In this document: piece by piece, positions 63,001-64,000 of the stretch
How the letters are laid out: every line of letters begins with the position of its first letter
How positions within the stretch are numbered: position 1 is the first letter of the stretch
Assembly (NCBI RefSeq): GCF_041296385.1
Contig: NC_091015.1
Coordinates: forward strand, 94,348,004 to 94,412,003
Direction: 5' to 3'
Length of the DNA stretch: 64,000 bases
From: Aphelocoma coerulescens
Taxonomy: Eukaryota > Chordata > Aves > Passeriformes > Corvidae
The notes under the pieces: generated by a model
What the model saw: the letters and a program-made list of their open reading frames with translations, nothing else
The model's database searches: none
What the model was told of the DNA's origin: nothing
Made by a program: the position numbers and the translations under genes

Positions 63001-64000
63001 GGCTGAGAGAATTAGGATTGTTCAGCCAGAAGATGAGAAGGCTTTGAGGAGACTTAATTGTGGCCTTCGAGTACCTGAAGGGAGCCTACAAGAATGATGT
63101 AGAGGGACTTTTTACAAGCGCATGAAGTGACAGGACAAGGGGCAGTAGGTTTAAATTAGATATTAGGAAGAAATTCTATTCTGTGAGGGTAGTGAGGCAC
63201 TGGATGAGGTTGTCCAGAGAAGCTGGGGATGTCCCATCCCTGGAAGTGTTCAAGACTAGGCTGTATGGAGCTCCAAGGAATCTGGTCTAGTGGAAGATGT
63301 CCTCGTCCATGGCAGAGGGGTTGAAACTAGATGATCTTAAAGGTCCCTTCCAACCCAGGACATTCAGTGATTTTATGATTCATTTGTTATACTTTAGTTT
63401 GGTTTGCTTGACAGGATTGGTGTTCAGAGCCATCAGCAAGCAGGTCCAAGAAAACAAATTATAATGTGGCTTTAGACTGTCAGGATTCACCCCCAGGGTC
63501 TAATATAGAAATATCAGGCCAGAAGTTTCTGGCCTTGCAGTTGTTAATGACCAAAATTGTTCCCTGAAAGCTGGCAGGTAACAAATGCAATCAATAACCG
63601 CTGTTAAATGGCAATTATATCGACTAAGCAAAATATGGTTTTTGTAACAGCCAGACCCTAGAAAGTCAAGAAATATCTTTCAAGAGCTATAAAGTACTTC
63701 ACATTGACTGGTTTTTATTGTCTATTGTATGAGCTCCTTGGAAACAAGGAATTTTTTGTTATAGCTGATATCAGGTTCTTTTGTGGGAAGAAATAAATGG
63801 TTTCTTAATGATTTCTGAAAGTTGCACTGTGGGTATAATCTGTCTTCCAGCTCAACCCAAACAGAGAGGAAGGAGCAAAAGAAAACTTTCATCAAGACAA
63901 AGCAAAATTTGCTTGTTGGTAAGAGTTCCAGTTGTGCCCATAGATTTCTAGCTGGGGCATCAGAAGGGAGTTGAAGCTGTCACTGTTTCCTTGGTAAAAA
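1..64000 (+). CDS. ABCA13: ABCA13 gene, internal portion (spliced; 28 supported exons)
   Basis: ABCA13 is an ABCA-subfamily full transporter: two transmembrane domains and two ATPase domains in one chain, with a huge extracellular N-terminal region. It belongs to the lipid-transporter branch close to ABCA12 and ABCA1; its substrate is not evident from sequence. Twenty-eight exons from 1 to 59632 join in phase into 3011 codons without a stop. The sequence shows the giant exon typical of ABCA13, the luminal motifs [29 protein letters not shown] and QAMPYPC, several transmembrane helices, and one full nucleotide-binding domain. ABCA12 is the closest alternative but is about half the length and is not known to have a multi-kilobase exon. 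The start codon, promoter, second half and stop lie outside the window. No frameshift or nonsense change was seen, so the gene looks functional. Confidence 0.95.
86..1132 (+). other. ABCA13 intron (no other feature seen)
   Basis: AT-rich intron ending in the pyrimidine-rich acceptor cctttctttcag. A short open frame at 549-773 has no recognisable protein similarity and is treated as chance. Confidence 0.7.
1133..1266 (+). CDS. ABCA13: ABCA13 exon 2 of window
   Basis: 134 nt, entering in phase 1 and leaving in phase 0, residues 29-73. It encodes an extracellular segment with the ABCA12/ABCA13-like stretch [20 protein letters not shown]. There are two AGs at the acceptor. The first, giving exon start 1133, keeps the frame from the previous exon; the second, giving start 1141, shifts the frame. 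Donor gtaaaa follows at 1267. Confidence 0.85.
1267..2995 (+). other. ABCA13 intron
   Basis: AT-rich intron with a poly-T run at about 1314-1329. No further gene, transposon or structured element was recognised. Confidence 0.7.
2996..3160 (+). CDS. ABCA13: ABCA13 exon 3 of window
   Basis: 165 nt, phase 0 to phase 0, residues 74-128. Acceptor tgccag and donor gtaact. The peptide begins [20 protein letters not shown], and carries two cysteines and the sequon NST. It is hydrophilic and part of the extracellular region. No catalytic motif is expected here. Confidence 0.87.
3161..4647 (+). other. ABCA13 intron
   Basis: AT-rich intron. Open frames on either strand inside it are short and have no recognisable similarity. 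No repeat family was identified. Confidence 0.65.
4648..4850 (+). CDS. ABCA13: ABCA13 exon 4 of window
   Basis: 203 nt, phase 0 to phase 2, residues 129-195. Acceptor attag and a strong donor gtaagt at 4851. The peptide starts [20 protein letters not shown] and looks helical and hydrophilic, as in the ABCA13 luminal region. Its last two bases (tg) complete a Trp codon with the first base of the giant exon, which fixes both boundaries. Confidence 0.87.
4851..6775 (+). other. ABCA13 intron before the giant exon
   Basis: Very AT-rich intron. Its 3' end is tgattaatttttcag, a good acceptor. No repeat or other gene recognised. Confidence 0.7.
6776..11482 (+). CDS. ABCA13: ABCA13 giant exon (4707 nt)
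   Basis: A single uninterrupted internal exon of 4707 nt encoding about residues 196-1764, phase 2 in and phase 2 out, with donor gtgagt at 11483. A multi-kilobase exon at this place is the hallmark of ABCA13 (about 4.8 kb in human, from memory). The product is extracellular or luminal, mostly helical in composition, leucine- and serine-rich and poor in cysteine. By eye it carries about 44 N-glycosylation sequons, roughly one per 36 residues. No transmembrane segment, known enzyme motif or clear internal repeat unit stood out. The open frame extends in phase upstream of the first ATG, so no translation start is implied here. Codon third positions are AT-rich like the surrounding introns, yet there is no stop in 1,568 codons, which argues for strong constraint. 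Confidence 0.96.
11483..12692 (+). other. ABCA13 intron after the giant exon
   Basis: 1.2-kb AT-rich intron with no long open frame. A second large exon might be expected here by comparison with human ABCA13, but none is visible. Confidence 0.7.
12693..12799 (+). CDS. ABCA13: ABCA13 exon 6 of window
   Basis: 107 nt, phase 2 in and phase 1 out, about residues 1765-1800. The acceptor is tttctacag. The donor cag|gttggt is weaker than average but is the only one that keeps frame with the next exon. The peptide includes [20 protein letters not shown]. Confidence 0.82.
12800..14590 (+). other. ABCA13 intron with a short inverted repeat
   Basis: AT-rich intron. It holds a perfect 14-bp inverted repeat at 13737-13777 (listed separately). 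An open frame at 13940-14332 has no family resemblance and was not called. Confidence 0.65.
13737..13777. repeat. Perfect 14-bp inverted repeat (hairpin candidate)
   Basis: The left arm gtttcataatgttt (13737-13750) is matched exactly by its reverse complement at 13764-13777, with a 13-nt loop. It lies in an intron and could form a stable hairpin. It may be the remnant of a small inverted-repeat transposon, or chance in AT-rich DNA. Confidence 0.6.
14591..14709 (+). CDS. ABCA13: ABCA13 exon 7 of window
   Basis: 119 nt, phase 1 in and phase 0 out, about residues 1801-1840. Acceptor ctcttacag and donor gtctga. It encodes [20 protein letters not shown] and a following hydrophobic helix, part of the luminal region. 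Confidence 0.85.
14710..15991 (+). other. ABCA13 intron
   Basis: AT-rich intron containing A-rich stretches around 15640-15720. No repeat family or additional exon recognised. Confidence 0.65.
15992..16164 (+). CDS. ABCA13: ABCA13 exon 8 of window
   Basis: 173 nt, phase 0 in and phase 2 out, about residues 1841-1897. Acceptor tattttgcag and donor gtaaag. The frame would hit a TAA formed by the donor itself if translated into the intron, which supports the boundary. It starts [20 protein letters not shown] and has several cysteines (SCEC), unlike the cysteine-poor giant exon. Confidence 0.86.
16165..17368 (+). other. ABCA13 intron with a palindromic microsatellite
   Basis: AT-rich intron. 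Its main structure is the TC/TA/GA palindrome at 17091-17124, listed separately. Confidence 0.65.
17091..17124. repeat. 34-bp perfect palindrome of TC, TA and GA repeats
   Basis: A (TC)n tract passes through (TA)n into (GA)n so that the 34 bases are exactly self-complementary with no spacer. A related partial copy (tatctctatatatg) follows at about 17132. Such sequence can extrude as a cruciform and tends to vary in length. Confidence 0.85.
17369..17445 (+). CDS. ABCA13: ABCA13 exon 9 of window
   Basis: 77 nt, phase 2 in and phase 1 out, about residues 1898-1923. Acceptor cattccag and donor gtgggt. It encodes [20 protein letters not shown]. It is short and has little diagnostic sequence; the call rests on the exact phase fit on both sides and the donor and acceptor sites. 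Confidence 0.78.
17674..17795 (+). CDS. ABCA13: ABCA13 exon 10 of window
   Basis: 122 nt, phase 1 in and phase 0 out, about residues 1924-1964. Strong pyrimidine tract ccttctcttccag and donor gtaaaa. It includes [20 protein letters not shown] and two sequons (NIT, NIS). Only 228 nt separate it from exon 9. Confidence 0.85.
17796..20345 (+). other. ABCA13 intron
   Basis: 2.5-kb intron. A short tandem duplication (atcccatcaaa twice) occurs at about 18297-18318. No transposon or RNA gene recognised. Confidence 0.65.
20346..20540 (+). CDS. ABCA13: ABCA13 exon 11 of window
   Basis: 195 nt, phase 0 to phase 0, about residues 1965-2029. Donor gtagga. The acceptor tgatag at 20345 has a poor pyrimidine tract. 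The stronger-looking tcctttacag 11 nt downstream puts a stop codon in frame, so 20346 is preferred. The peptide contains [20 protein letters not shown] and [20 protein letters not shown]. Confidence 0.82.
20541..22383 (+). other. ABCA13 intron
   Basis: Very AT-rich intron with poly-T and poly-A runs near 21510-21590. Nothing else recognised. Confidence 0.65.
22384..22548 (+). CDS. ABCA13: ABCA13 exon 12 of window
   Basis: 165 nt, phase 0 to phase 0, about residues 2030-2084. Acceptor cttcttttccaag and donor gtatgg. It encodes [20 protein letters not shown] followed by further helical sequence ending STLQQ. Luminal region. Confidence 0.86.
22549..28075 (+). other. ABCA13 intron, 5.5 kb
   Basis: One of the two longest internal introns with no clear transposon. 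It is AT-rich throughout. Stretches near 26560-26790 and 27440-27600 lack simple repeats and could be conserved non-coding DNA, which cannot be judged from one genome. Open frames inside are short and unrecognised. Confidence 0.6.
28076..28253 (+). CDS. ABCA13: ABCA13 exon 13 of window
   Basis: 178 nt, phase 0 in and phase 1 out, about residues 2085-2143. Acceptor tttgttctag and strong donor gtaaga. It encodes [20 protein letters not shown] and [20 protein letters not shown]. It immediately precedes the conserved ABCA motif of exon 14. Confidence 0.88.
28254..30536 (+). other. ABCA13 intron
   Basis: 2.3-kb intron. It holds a small tandem repeat around 30395-30432 built on tatatgatgctg. Nothing else recognised. 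Confidence 0.65.
30537..30676 (+). CDS. ABCA13: ABCA13 exon 14 of window (conserved ABCA luminal motif)
   Basis: 140 nt, phase 1 in and phase 0 out, about residues 2144-2190. Acceptor tttttgcag and donor gtgagt. It carries [11 protein letters not shown] and [20 protein letters not shown], which match the luminal stretch of ABCA12 and ABCA1 ('FC..L...' followed by 'W...KPLL.GKILY'). This is the first exon in the window alignable across the whole ABCA subfamily. Confidence 0.94.
31132..31151 (+). repeat. Poly-A run of 20
   Basis: Uninterrupted A tract in an intron. No retrotransposed gene or SINE body was seen upstream of it, so it is treated as a simple repeat. Confidence 0.8.
32065..32120 (+). 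repeat. G/T-rich low-complexity tract
   Basis: About 55 bases made almost only of G and T, with one GGG and three GGGG runs, the last three separated by seven T and one T. It is a possible G-quadruplex on the + strand, although the first loop would be long. Confidence 0.6.
35275..35388 (+). CDS. ABCA13: ABCA13 exon 15 of window
   Basis: 114 nt, phase 0 to phase 0, about residues 2191-2228. Acceptor ctttttcccag and donor gttggt. It encodes [20 protein letters not shown] and ends with TVSRLQ. It continues the luminal segment after the HGKILY motif. Confidence 0.88.
35389..36011 (+). other. ABCA13 intron
   Basis: Short AT-rich intron with no recognised feature. Confidence 0.7.
36012..36102 (+). 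CDS. ABCA13: ABCA13 exon 16 of window
   Basis: 91 nt, phase 0 in and phase 1 out, about residues 2229-2258. Acceptor cattttag and donor gtacgt. It encodes [20 protein letters not shown] followed by a lysine-rich helix. Both phases fit, and the next exon lies 7.1 kb away. Confidence 0.84.
36590..36930. repeat. GC-rich island of unknown origin
   Basis: About 340 bp of clearly higher GC than the intron around it, with short internal duplications (gcccaggtcc twice near 36700-36722, and catgggtctg twice near 36813-36832). It is open on both strands over short frames, as expected by chance in GC-rich DNA. It may be an old insertion or satellite-like fragment, but no family was recognised. Confidence 0.45.
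37674..39038 (-). mobile_element. Solo LTR of an avian endogenous retrovirus
   Basis: About 1.36 kb of GC-rich sequence reading 5'-TGTATTGG... to ...CATGACA-3' on the minus strand, so it has TG/CA ends. On that strand it has a TATA-like TATTTAAG segment near 38850, repeated 'ctggagcag' units, and an AATAAA at about 38160. It matches from memory a long LTR type widespread in bird, notably songbird, genomes. No gag, pol or env coding was seen, so it is read as a solo LTR. The flanks show no clear short target duplication. A 9-bp tgagctggt repeat occurs at 37661-37669 and 39056-39064, offset from the ends. Confidence 0.75.
41541..41930 (-). mobile_element. CR1 LINE fragment (3' end, 5'-truncated)
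   Basis: On the minus strand this reads as the 3' end of a CR1 retrotransposon: part of the reverse-transcriptase tail followed by the 3' untranslated segment, ending near a degenerate cattctatcattcag. The + strand phrases ggggaccttaaggatgatct and ccatccagcctggccttgaa are typical antisense CR1. CR1 is the dominant LINE of birds and is usually 5'-truncated, as here. The copy is diverged and has no intact coding frame. Confidence 0.88.
43190..43366 (+). CDS. ABCA13: ABCA13 exon 17 of window
   Basis: 177 nt, phase 1 in and phase 1 out, about residues 2259-2317. Acceptor ctcatcttag and donor gtaagt. It encodes [20 protein letters not shown], then [20 protein letters not shown]. It sits between the HGKILY segment and the membrane-proximal luminal domain. 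Confidence 0.9.
43367..45092 (+). other. ABCA13 intron
   Basis: AT-rich intron. No repeat family or extra exon recognised. Confidence 0.68.
45093..45393 (+). CDS. ABCA13: ABCA13 exon 18 of window (membrane-proximal luminal domain)
   Basis: 301 nt, phase 1 in and phase 2 out, about residues 2318-2417. Acceptor ttcttgtgtcag and strong donor gtaagt. The peptide aligns with the conserved ABCA segment before the second helix: [40 protein letters not shown], and VQAMPYPC just before the membrane (ABCA1 has a comparable MPYPC). This makes the family assignment firm. Confidence 0.96.
45394..46232 (+). other. ABCA13 intron
   Basis: AT-rich intron with a TA microsatellite at about 46001-46028. Confidence 0.7.
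46001..46028. repeat. TA microsatellite
   Basis: Interrupted (TA)n tract, self-complementary, in an intron. Confidence 0.75.
46233..46347 (+). CDS. ABCA13: ABCA13 exon 19 of window (second transmembrane helix)
   Basis: 115 nt, phase 2 in and phase 0 out, about residues 2418-2456. Donor gtaaga. A hydrophobic stretch [19 protein letters not shown] (about 2425-2443) is the first helix after the luminal domain, followed by the cytosolic [12 protein letters not shown], equivalent to the VYEKEARLKE segment of ABCA1. Confidence 0.95.
46348..47545 (+). other. ABCA13 intron
   Basis: AT-rich intron with a 16-A run at 46740-46755. No other feature recognised. Confidence 0.68.
47546..47875 (+). CDS. 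ABCA13: ABCA13 exon 20 of window (transmembrane helices)
   Basis: 330 nt, phase 0 to phase 0, about residues 2457-2566. Acceptor gttgtcttgcag and donor gtaaat. It starts [20 protein letters not shown], matching the 'MRIMGL...WFSWF' coupling segment of ABCA proteins. Three hydrophobic helices follow at about residues 2469-2491, 2502-2524 and 2535-2554. The helices build the first transmembrane domain. Confidence 0.96.
47876..48810 (+). other. ABCA13 intron
   Basis: AT-rich intron; no feature recognised apart from its splice sites (gtaaat and tgttgtag). Confidence 0.7.
48811..48880 (+). CDS. ABCA13: ABCA13 exon 21 of window
   Basis: 70 nt, phase 0 in and phase 1 out, about residues 2567-2589. 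Acceptor ggtgttgtag and donor gtaagc. It encodes [20 protein letters not shown], equivalent to the 'SPVAFGFGCEYFALFEEQ' loop of ABCA1. Confidence 0.92.
48881..49932 (+). other. ABCA13 intron
   Basis: AT-rich intron; no repeat family or extra exon recognised. Confidence 0.68.
49933..50067 (+). CDS. ABCA13: ABCA13 exon 22 of window (last helix of the first membrane domain)
   Basis: 135 nt, phase 1 in and phase 1 out, about residues 2590-2634. Acceptor attactaccag and donor gtaaga. It encodes [20 protein letters not shown] and then the helix [20 protein letters not shown], matching the 'MMLFD..LY....WY' motif found across ABCA proteins. The upstream frame is open for another 16 bases, but the acceptor and family alignment place the start at 49933. 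Confidence 0.95.
50068..51436 (+). other. ABCA13 intron
   Basis: AT-rich intron; poly-T around 50760-50792. Nothing else recognised. Confidence 0.68.
51437..51574 (+). CDS. ABCA13: ABCA13 exon 23 of window (linker to the ATPase domain)
   Basis: 138 nt, phase 1 in and phase 1 out, about residues 2635-2680. Acceptor aatatag and donor gtttgt, both mediocre but required by phase. [19 protein letters not shown] corresponds to the 'PRPWYFPCTKSYW' segment after the last helix in ABCA1. The rest is a poorly conserved cytosolic linker, rich in Asn and Phe. Confidence 0.92.
51575..54351 (+). other. ABCA13 intron
   Basis: 2.8-kb intron ending in a CA microsatellite (54288-54302) about 50 bp before the acceptor. 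A moderately GC-richer patch at about 52850-53110 was not identified. Confidence 0.65.
54288..54302 (+). repeat. CA microsatellite
   Basis: (CA)7-like tract close to the acceptor of the first ATPase exon. Length changes here could be polymorphic. Confidence 0.85.
54352..54538 (+). CDS. ABCA13: ABCA13 exon 24 of window (NBD1, Walker A)
   Basis: 187 nt, phase 1 in and phase 2 out, about residues 2681-2742. Acceptor tccccacacag and donor gtaagt. It begins the first nucleotide-binding domain, which binds and hydrolyses ATP on the cytosolic side. Key sequence: [20 protein letters not shown], then [16 protein letters not shown], with the Walker [10 protein letters not shown] at 54507-54533 complete and including its lysine. 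Confidence 0.97.
54539..55399 (+). other. ABCA13 intron with an A/C-only tract
   Basis: Contains the A/C-rich tract at 55144-55268 (listed separately). The acceptor is ttgcctcag. Confidence 0.7.
55144..55268 (+). repeat. A/C-rich low-complexity tract
   Basis: About 125 bases that are almost only A and C, built on ccaaa, ccaac and caaa units with a 12-A run. It is probably an expanded simple repeat or a decayed retrotransposon tail. Confidence 0.8.
55400..55618 (+). CDS. ABCA13: ABCA13 exon 25 of window (NBD1, Q-loop)
   Basis: 219 nt, phase 2 in and phase 2 out, about residues 2743-2815. It encodes [20 protein letters not shown], then [20 protein letters not shown], with the Q-loop glutamine in VCPQYDVLF. 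All ABCA landmarks after Walker A are present. The donor is gtaagt at 55619. Confidence 0.97.
55619..57922 (+). other. ABCA13 intron
   Basis: 2.3-kb AT-rich intron with no recognised transposon. Confidence 0.68.
57923..58119 (+). CDS. ABCA13: ABCA13 exon 26 of window (NBD1, signature and Walker B)
   Basis: 197 nt, phase 2 in and phase 1 out, about residues 2816-2881. It holds the ABC signature LSGGM at 57975-57989 within [20 protein letters not shown], and the Walker B and D-loop [17 protein letters not shown], with the catalytic glutamate intact. The [13 protein letters not shown] wording matches human ABCA13 as remembered. Donor gtacaa follows. Confidence 0.97.
58120..58865 (+). other. ABCA13 intron
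   Basis: Short AT-rich intron; no feature recognised. Confidence 0.7.
58866..59023 (+). CDS. ABCA13: ABCA13 exon 27 of window (NBD1, H-loop)
   Basis: 158 nt, phase 1 in and phase 0 out, about residues 2882-2934. It includes the switch histidine in [20 protein letters not shown], followed by the ABCA-typical [19 protein letters not shown] and the start of the regulatory region, [11 protein letters not shown]. With exons 24-26 this completes a full consensus first ATPase site half. Confidence 0.97.
59024..59401 (+). other. ABCA13 intron
   Basis: 378-nt intron; no feature recognised. Confidence 0.75.
59402..59632 (+). CDS. ABCA13: ABCA13 exon 28 of window (regulatory region after NBD1)
   Basis: 231 nt, phase 0 to phase 0, about residues 2935-3011. 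It encodes the cytosolic region after the first ATPase: [20 protein letters not shown], then GISDTTLEE. In ABCA proteins the protein continues TLEE-(V/I)FL across an exon junction exactly here, so the donor gag|gtactt at 59633 is well supported although its sequence is not strong. Confidence 0.95.
60160..60222. repeat. TA/CA microsatellite
   Basis: Mixed (TA)n, (CA)n and (TG)n tract. Its two sides (acacatacataaatacacat and atgtgtgtgttt) are partly complementary and could fold back. Confidence 0.75.
61845..61970 (-). mobile_element. tRNA-Ile-headed SINE with CR1-like tail (TguSINE1-like)
   Basis: On the minus strand the 74 bases from 61970 to 61897 align along their whole length with tRNA-Ile(AAT): gctcagttagtcagagc, the loop ctaataa with anticodon AAT at 61936-61934, and the B-box gggttcaatccc. 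It is followed directly by a tail (gacctggacttgacccttg...tgtcccttc) that resembles the 3' end of CR1. This is the composition described for TguSINE1 of passerine birds. The first two tRNA bases no longer pair with the 3' end, so it is not a working tRNA gene. The outer tail limit is approximate. Confidence 0.72.
62530..63382 (+). mobile_element. CR1 LINE, 5'-truncated, with reverse-transcriptase remnant
   Basis: The sense strand carries the C-terminal part of the CR1 ORF2, recognisable as [28 protein letters not shown], and after a frameshift [18 protein letters not shown] and LVRPHLQCC. The 3' untranslated part follows and ends with gattttatgattc at about 63382, like CR1 tails. The coding part is broken by frameshifts and stops and is not functional. 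Its orientation is the same as the host gene and opposite to the CR1 at 41541. Confidence 0.93.
63851..63918 (+). CDS. Doubtful ABCA13 exon
   Basis: 68 nt between a good acceptor (ctgtcttccag) and a strong donor (gtaaga at 63919), open in phase 0 from exon 28 and leaving in phase 2. It would encode [20 protein letters not shown] followed by AC and a split codon. This hydrophilic peptide could be part of the variable linker after NBD1, but it lacks the expected Val-Phe-Leu start, and no similarity was recognised. It may be chance. Confidence 0.3.
63919..64000 (+). other. Window end, presumed intron
   Basis: Last 82 bases. No exon or repeat recognised; coding for the second half of ABCA13 must lie beyond. 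Confidence 0.5.

Larger units (their letters stand above)
59633..63850 (+). other. ABCA13 intron (or two introns) with SINE and CR1
   Basis: 4.2 kb with a TA/CA microsatellite at 60160-60222, a tRNA-derived SINE (61845-61970) and a CR1 (62530-63382). The next coding exon, expected to start with Val-Phe-Leu, was not found here. Confidence 0.65.

Noticed and set aside
62480..63006. Open frames that could be taken for a gene downstream of NBD1
   Set aside because: They are frameshifted remnants of CR1 reverse transcriptase, not part of ABCA13 or an independent gene.
63775..63918. Alternative exon starting [10 protein letters not shown] after an AG at 63774
   Set aside because: It keeps phase and is open to the donor at 63919, but it does not resemble the conserved VFL start or any ABCA linker, and its acceptor has a poor pyrimidine tract.
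1..64000. Microbial or mobile defence system, CRISPR array or biosynthetic cluster
   Set aside because: The window has vertebrate exon-intron structure and avian retroelements throughout; nothing bacterial, phage-like or array-like was seen.

Overview
This window is one stretch of a bird nuclear genome, probably a songbird (passerine). It holds the middle of a single gene on the + strand: ABCA13, the giant ABC transporter of the ABCA subfamily. The avian call rests on two 5'-truncated CR1 LINEs, a long LTR of a type common in bird genomes, and a tRNA-Ile-headed SINE with a CR1-like tail, which resembles the passerine TguSINE1 family. No other protein gene, functional RNA gene, CRISPR array or microbial feature was found.

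I identified 28 consecutive exons between positions 1 and 59632. All have GT/AG boundaries, and every splice phase matches its neighbour. Joined, they give 9033 nt, or 3011 codons with no stop. Residue numbers below count from the first codon of the window. The gene runs off both edges: the start codon and first transmembrane helix lie upstream, and the second transmembrane domain and second ATPase domain lie downstream.

Layout:
- 1-28253: exons 1-13 encode the very large extracellular region. Exon 5 (6776-11482) alone is 4707 nt and about 1,569 residues, with roughly 44 N-glycosylation sequons.
- 30537-45393: exons 14-18 encode the conserved ABCA luminal segment next to the membrane.
- 46233-51574: exons 19-23 encode the helices of the first transmembrane domain and the linker to the ATPase.
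- 54352-59632: exons 24-28 encode a complete first nucleotide-binding domain with all catalytic motifs and the start of its regulatory region.
- 59633-64000: mostly intron, with a SINE, a CR1 and one doubtful exon. The short exon expected to continue the protein was not found.

Introns are AT-rich and compact. Transposon-derived sequence is concentrated in the 7.1-kb intron 36103-43189 (minus-strand LTR, minus-strand CR1, an unidentified GC-rich island) and in the last intron. I saw no evidence of a new biological system. The points most worth a second look are the giant exon and the lack of a second large exon beside it, the missing exon after the ATPase domain, the SINE, and some hairpin-forming intronic sequences.
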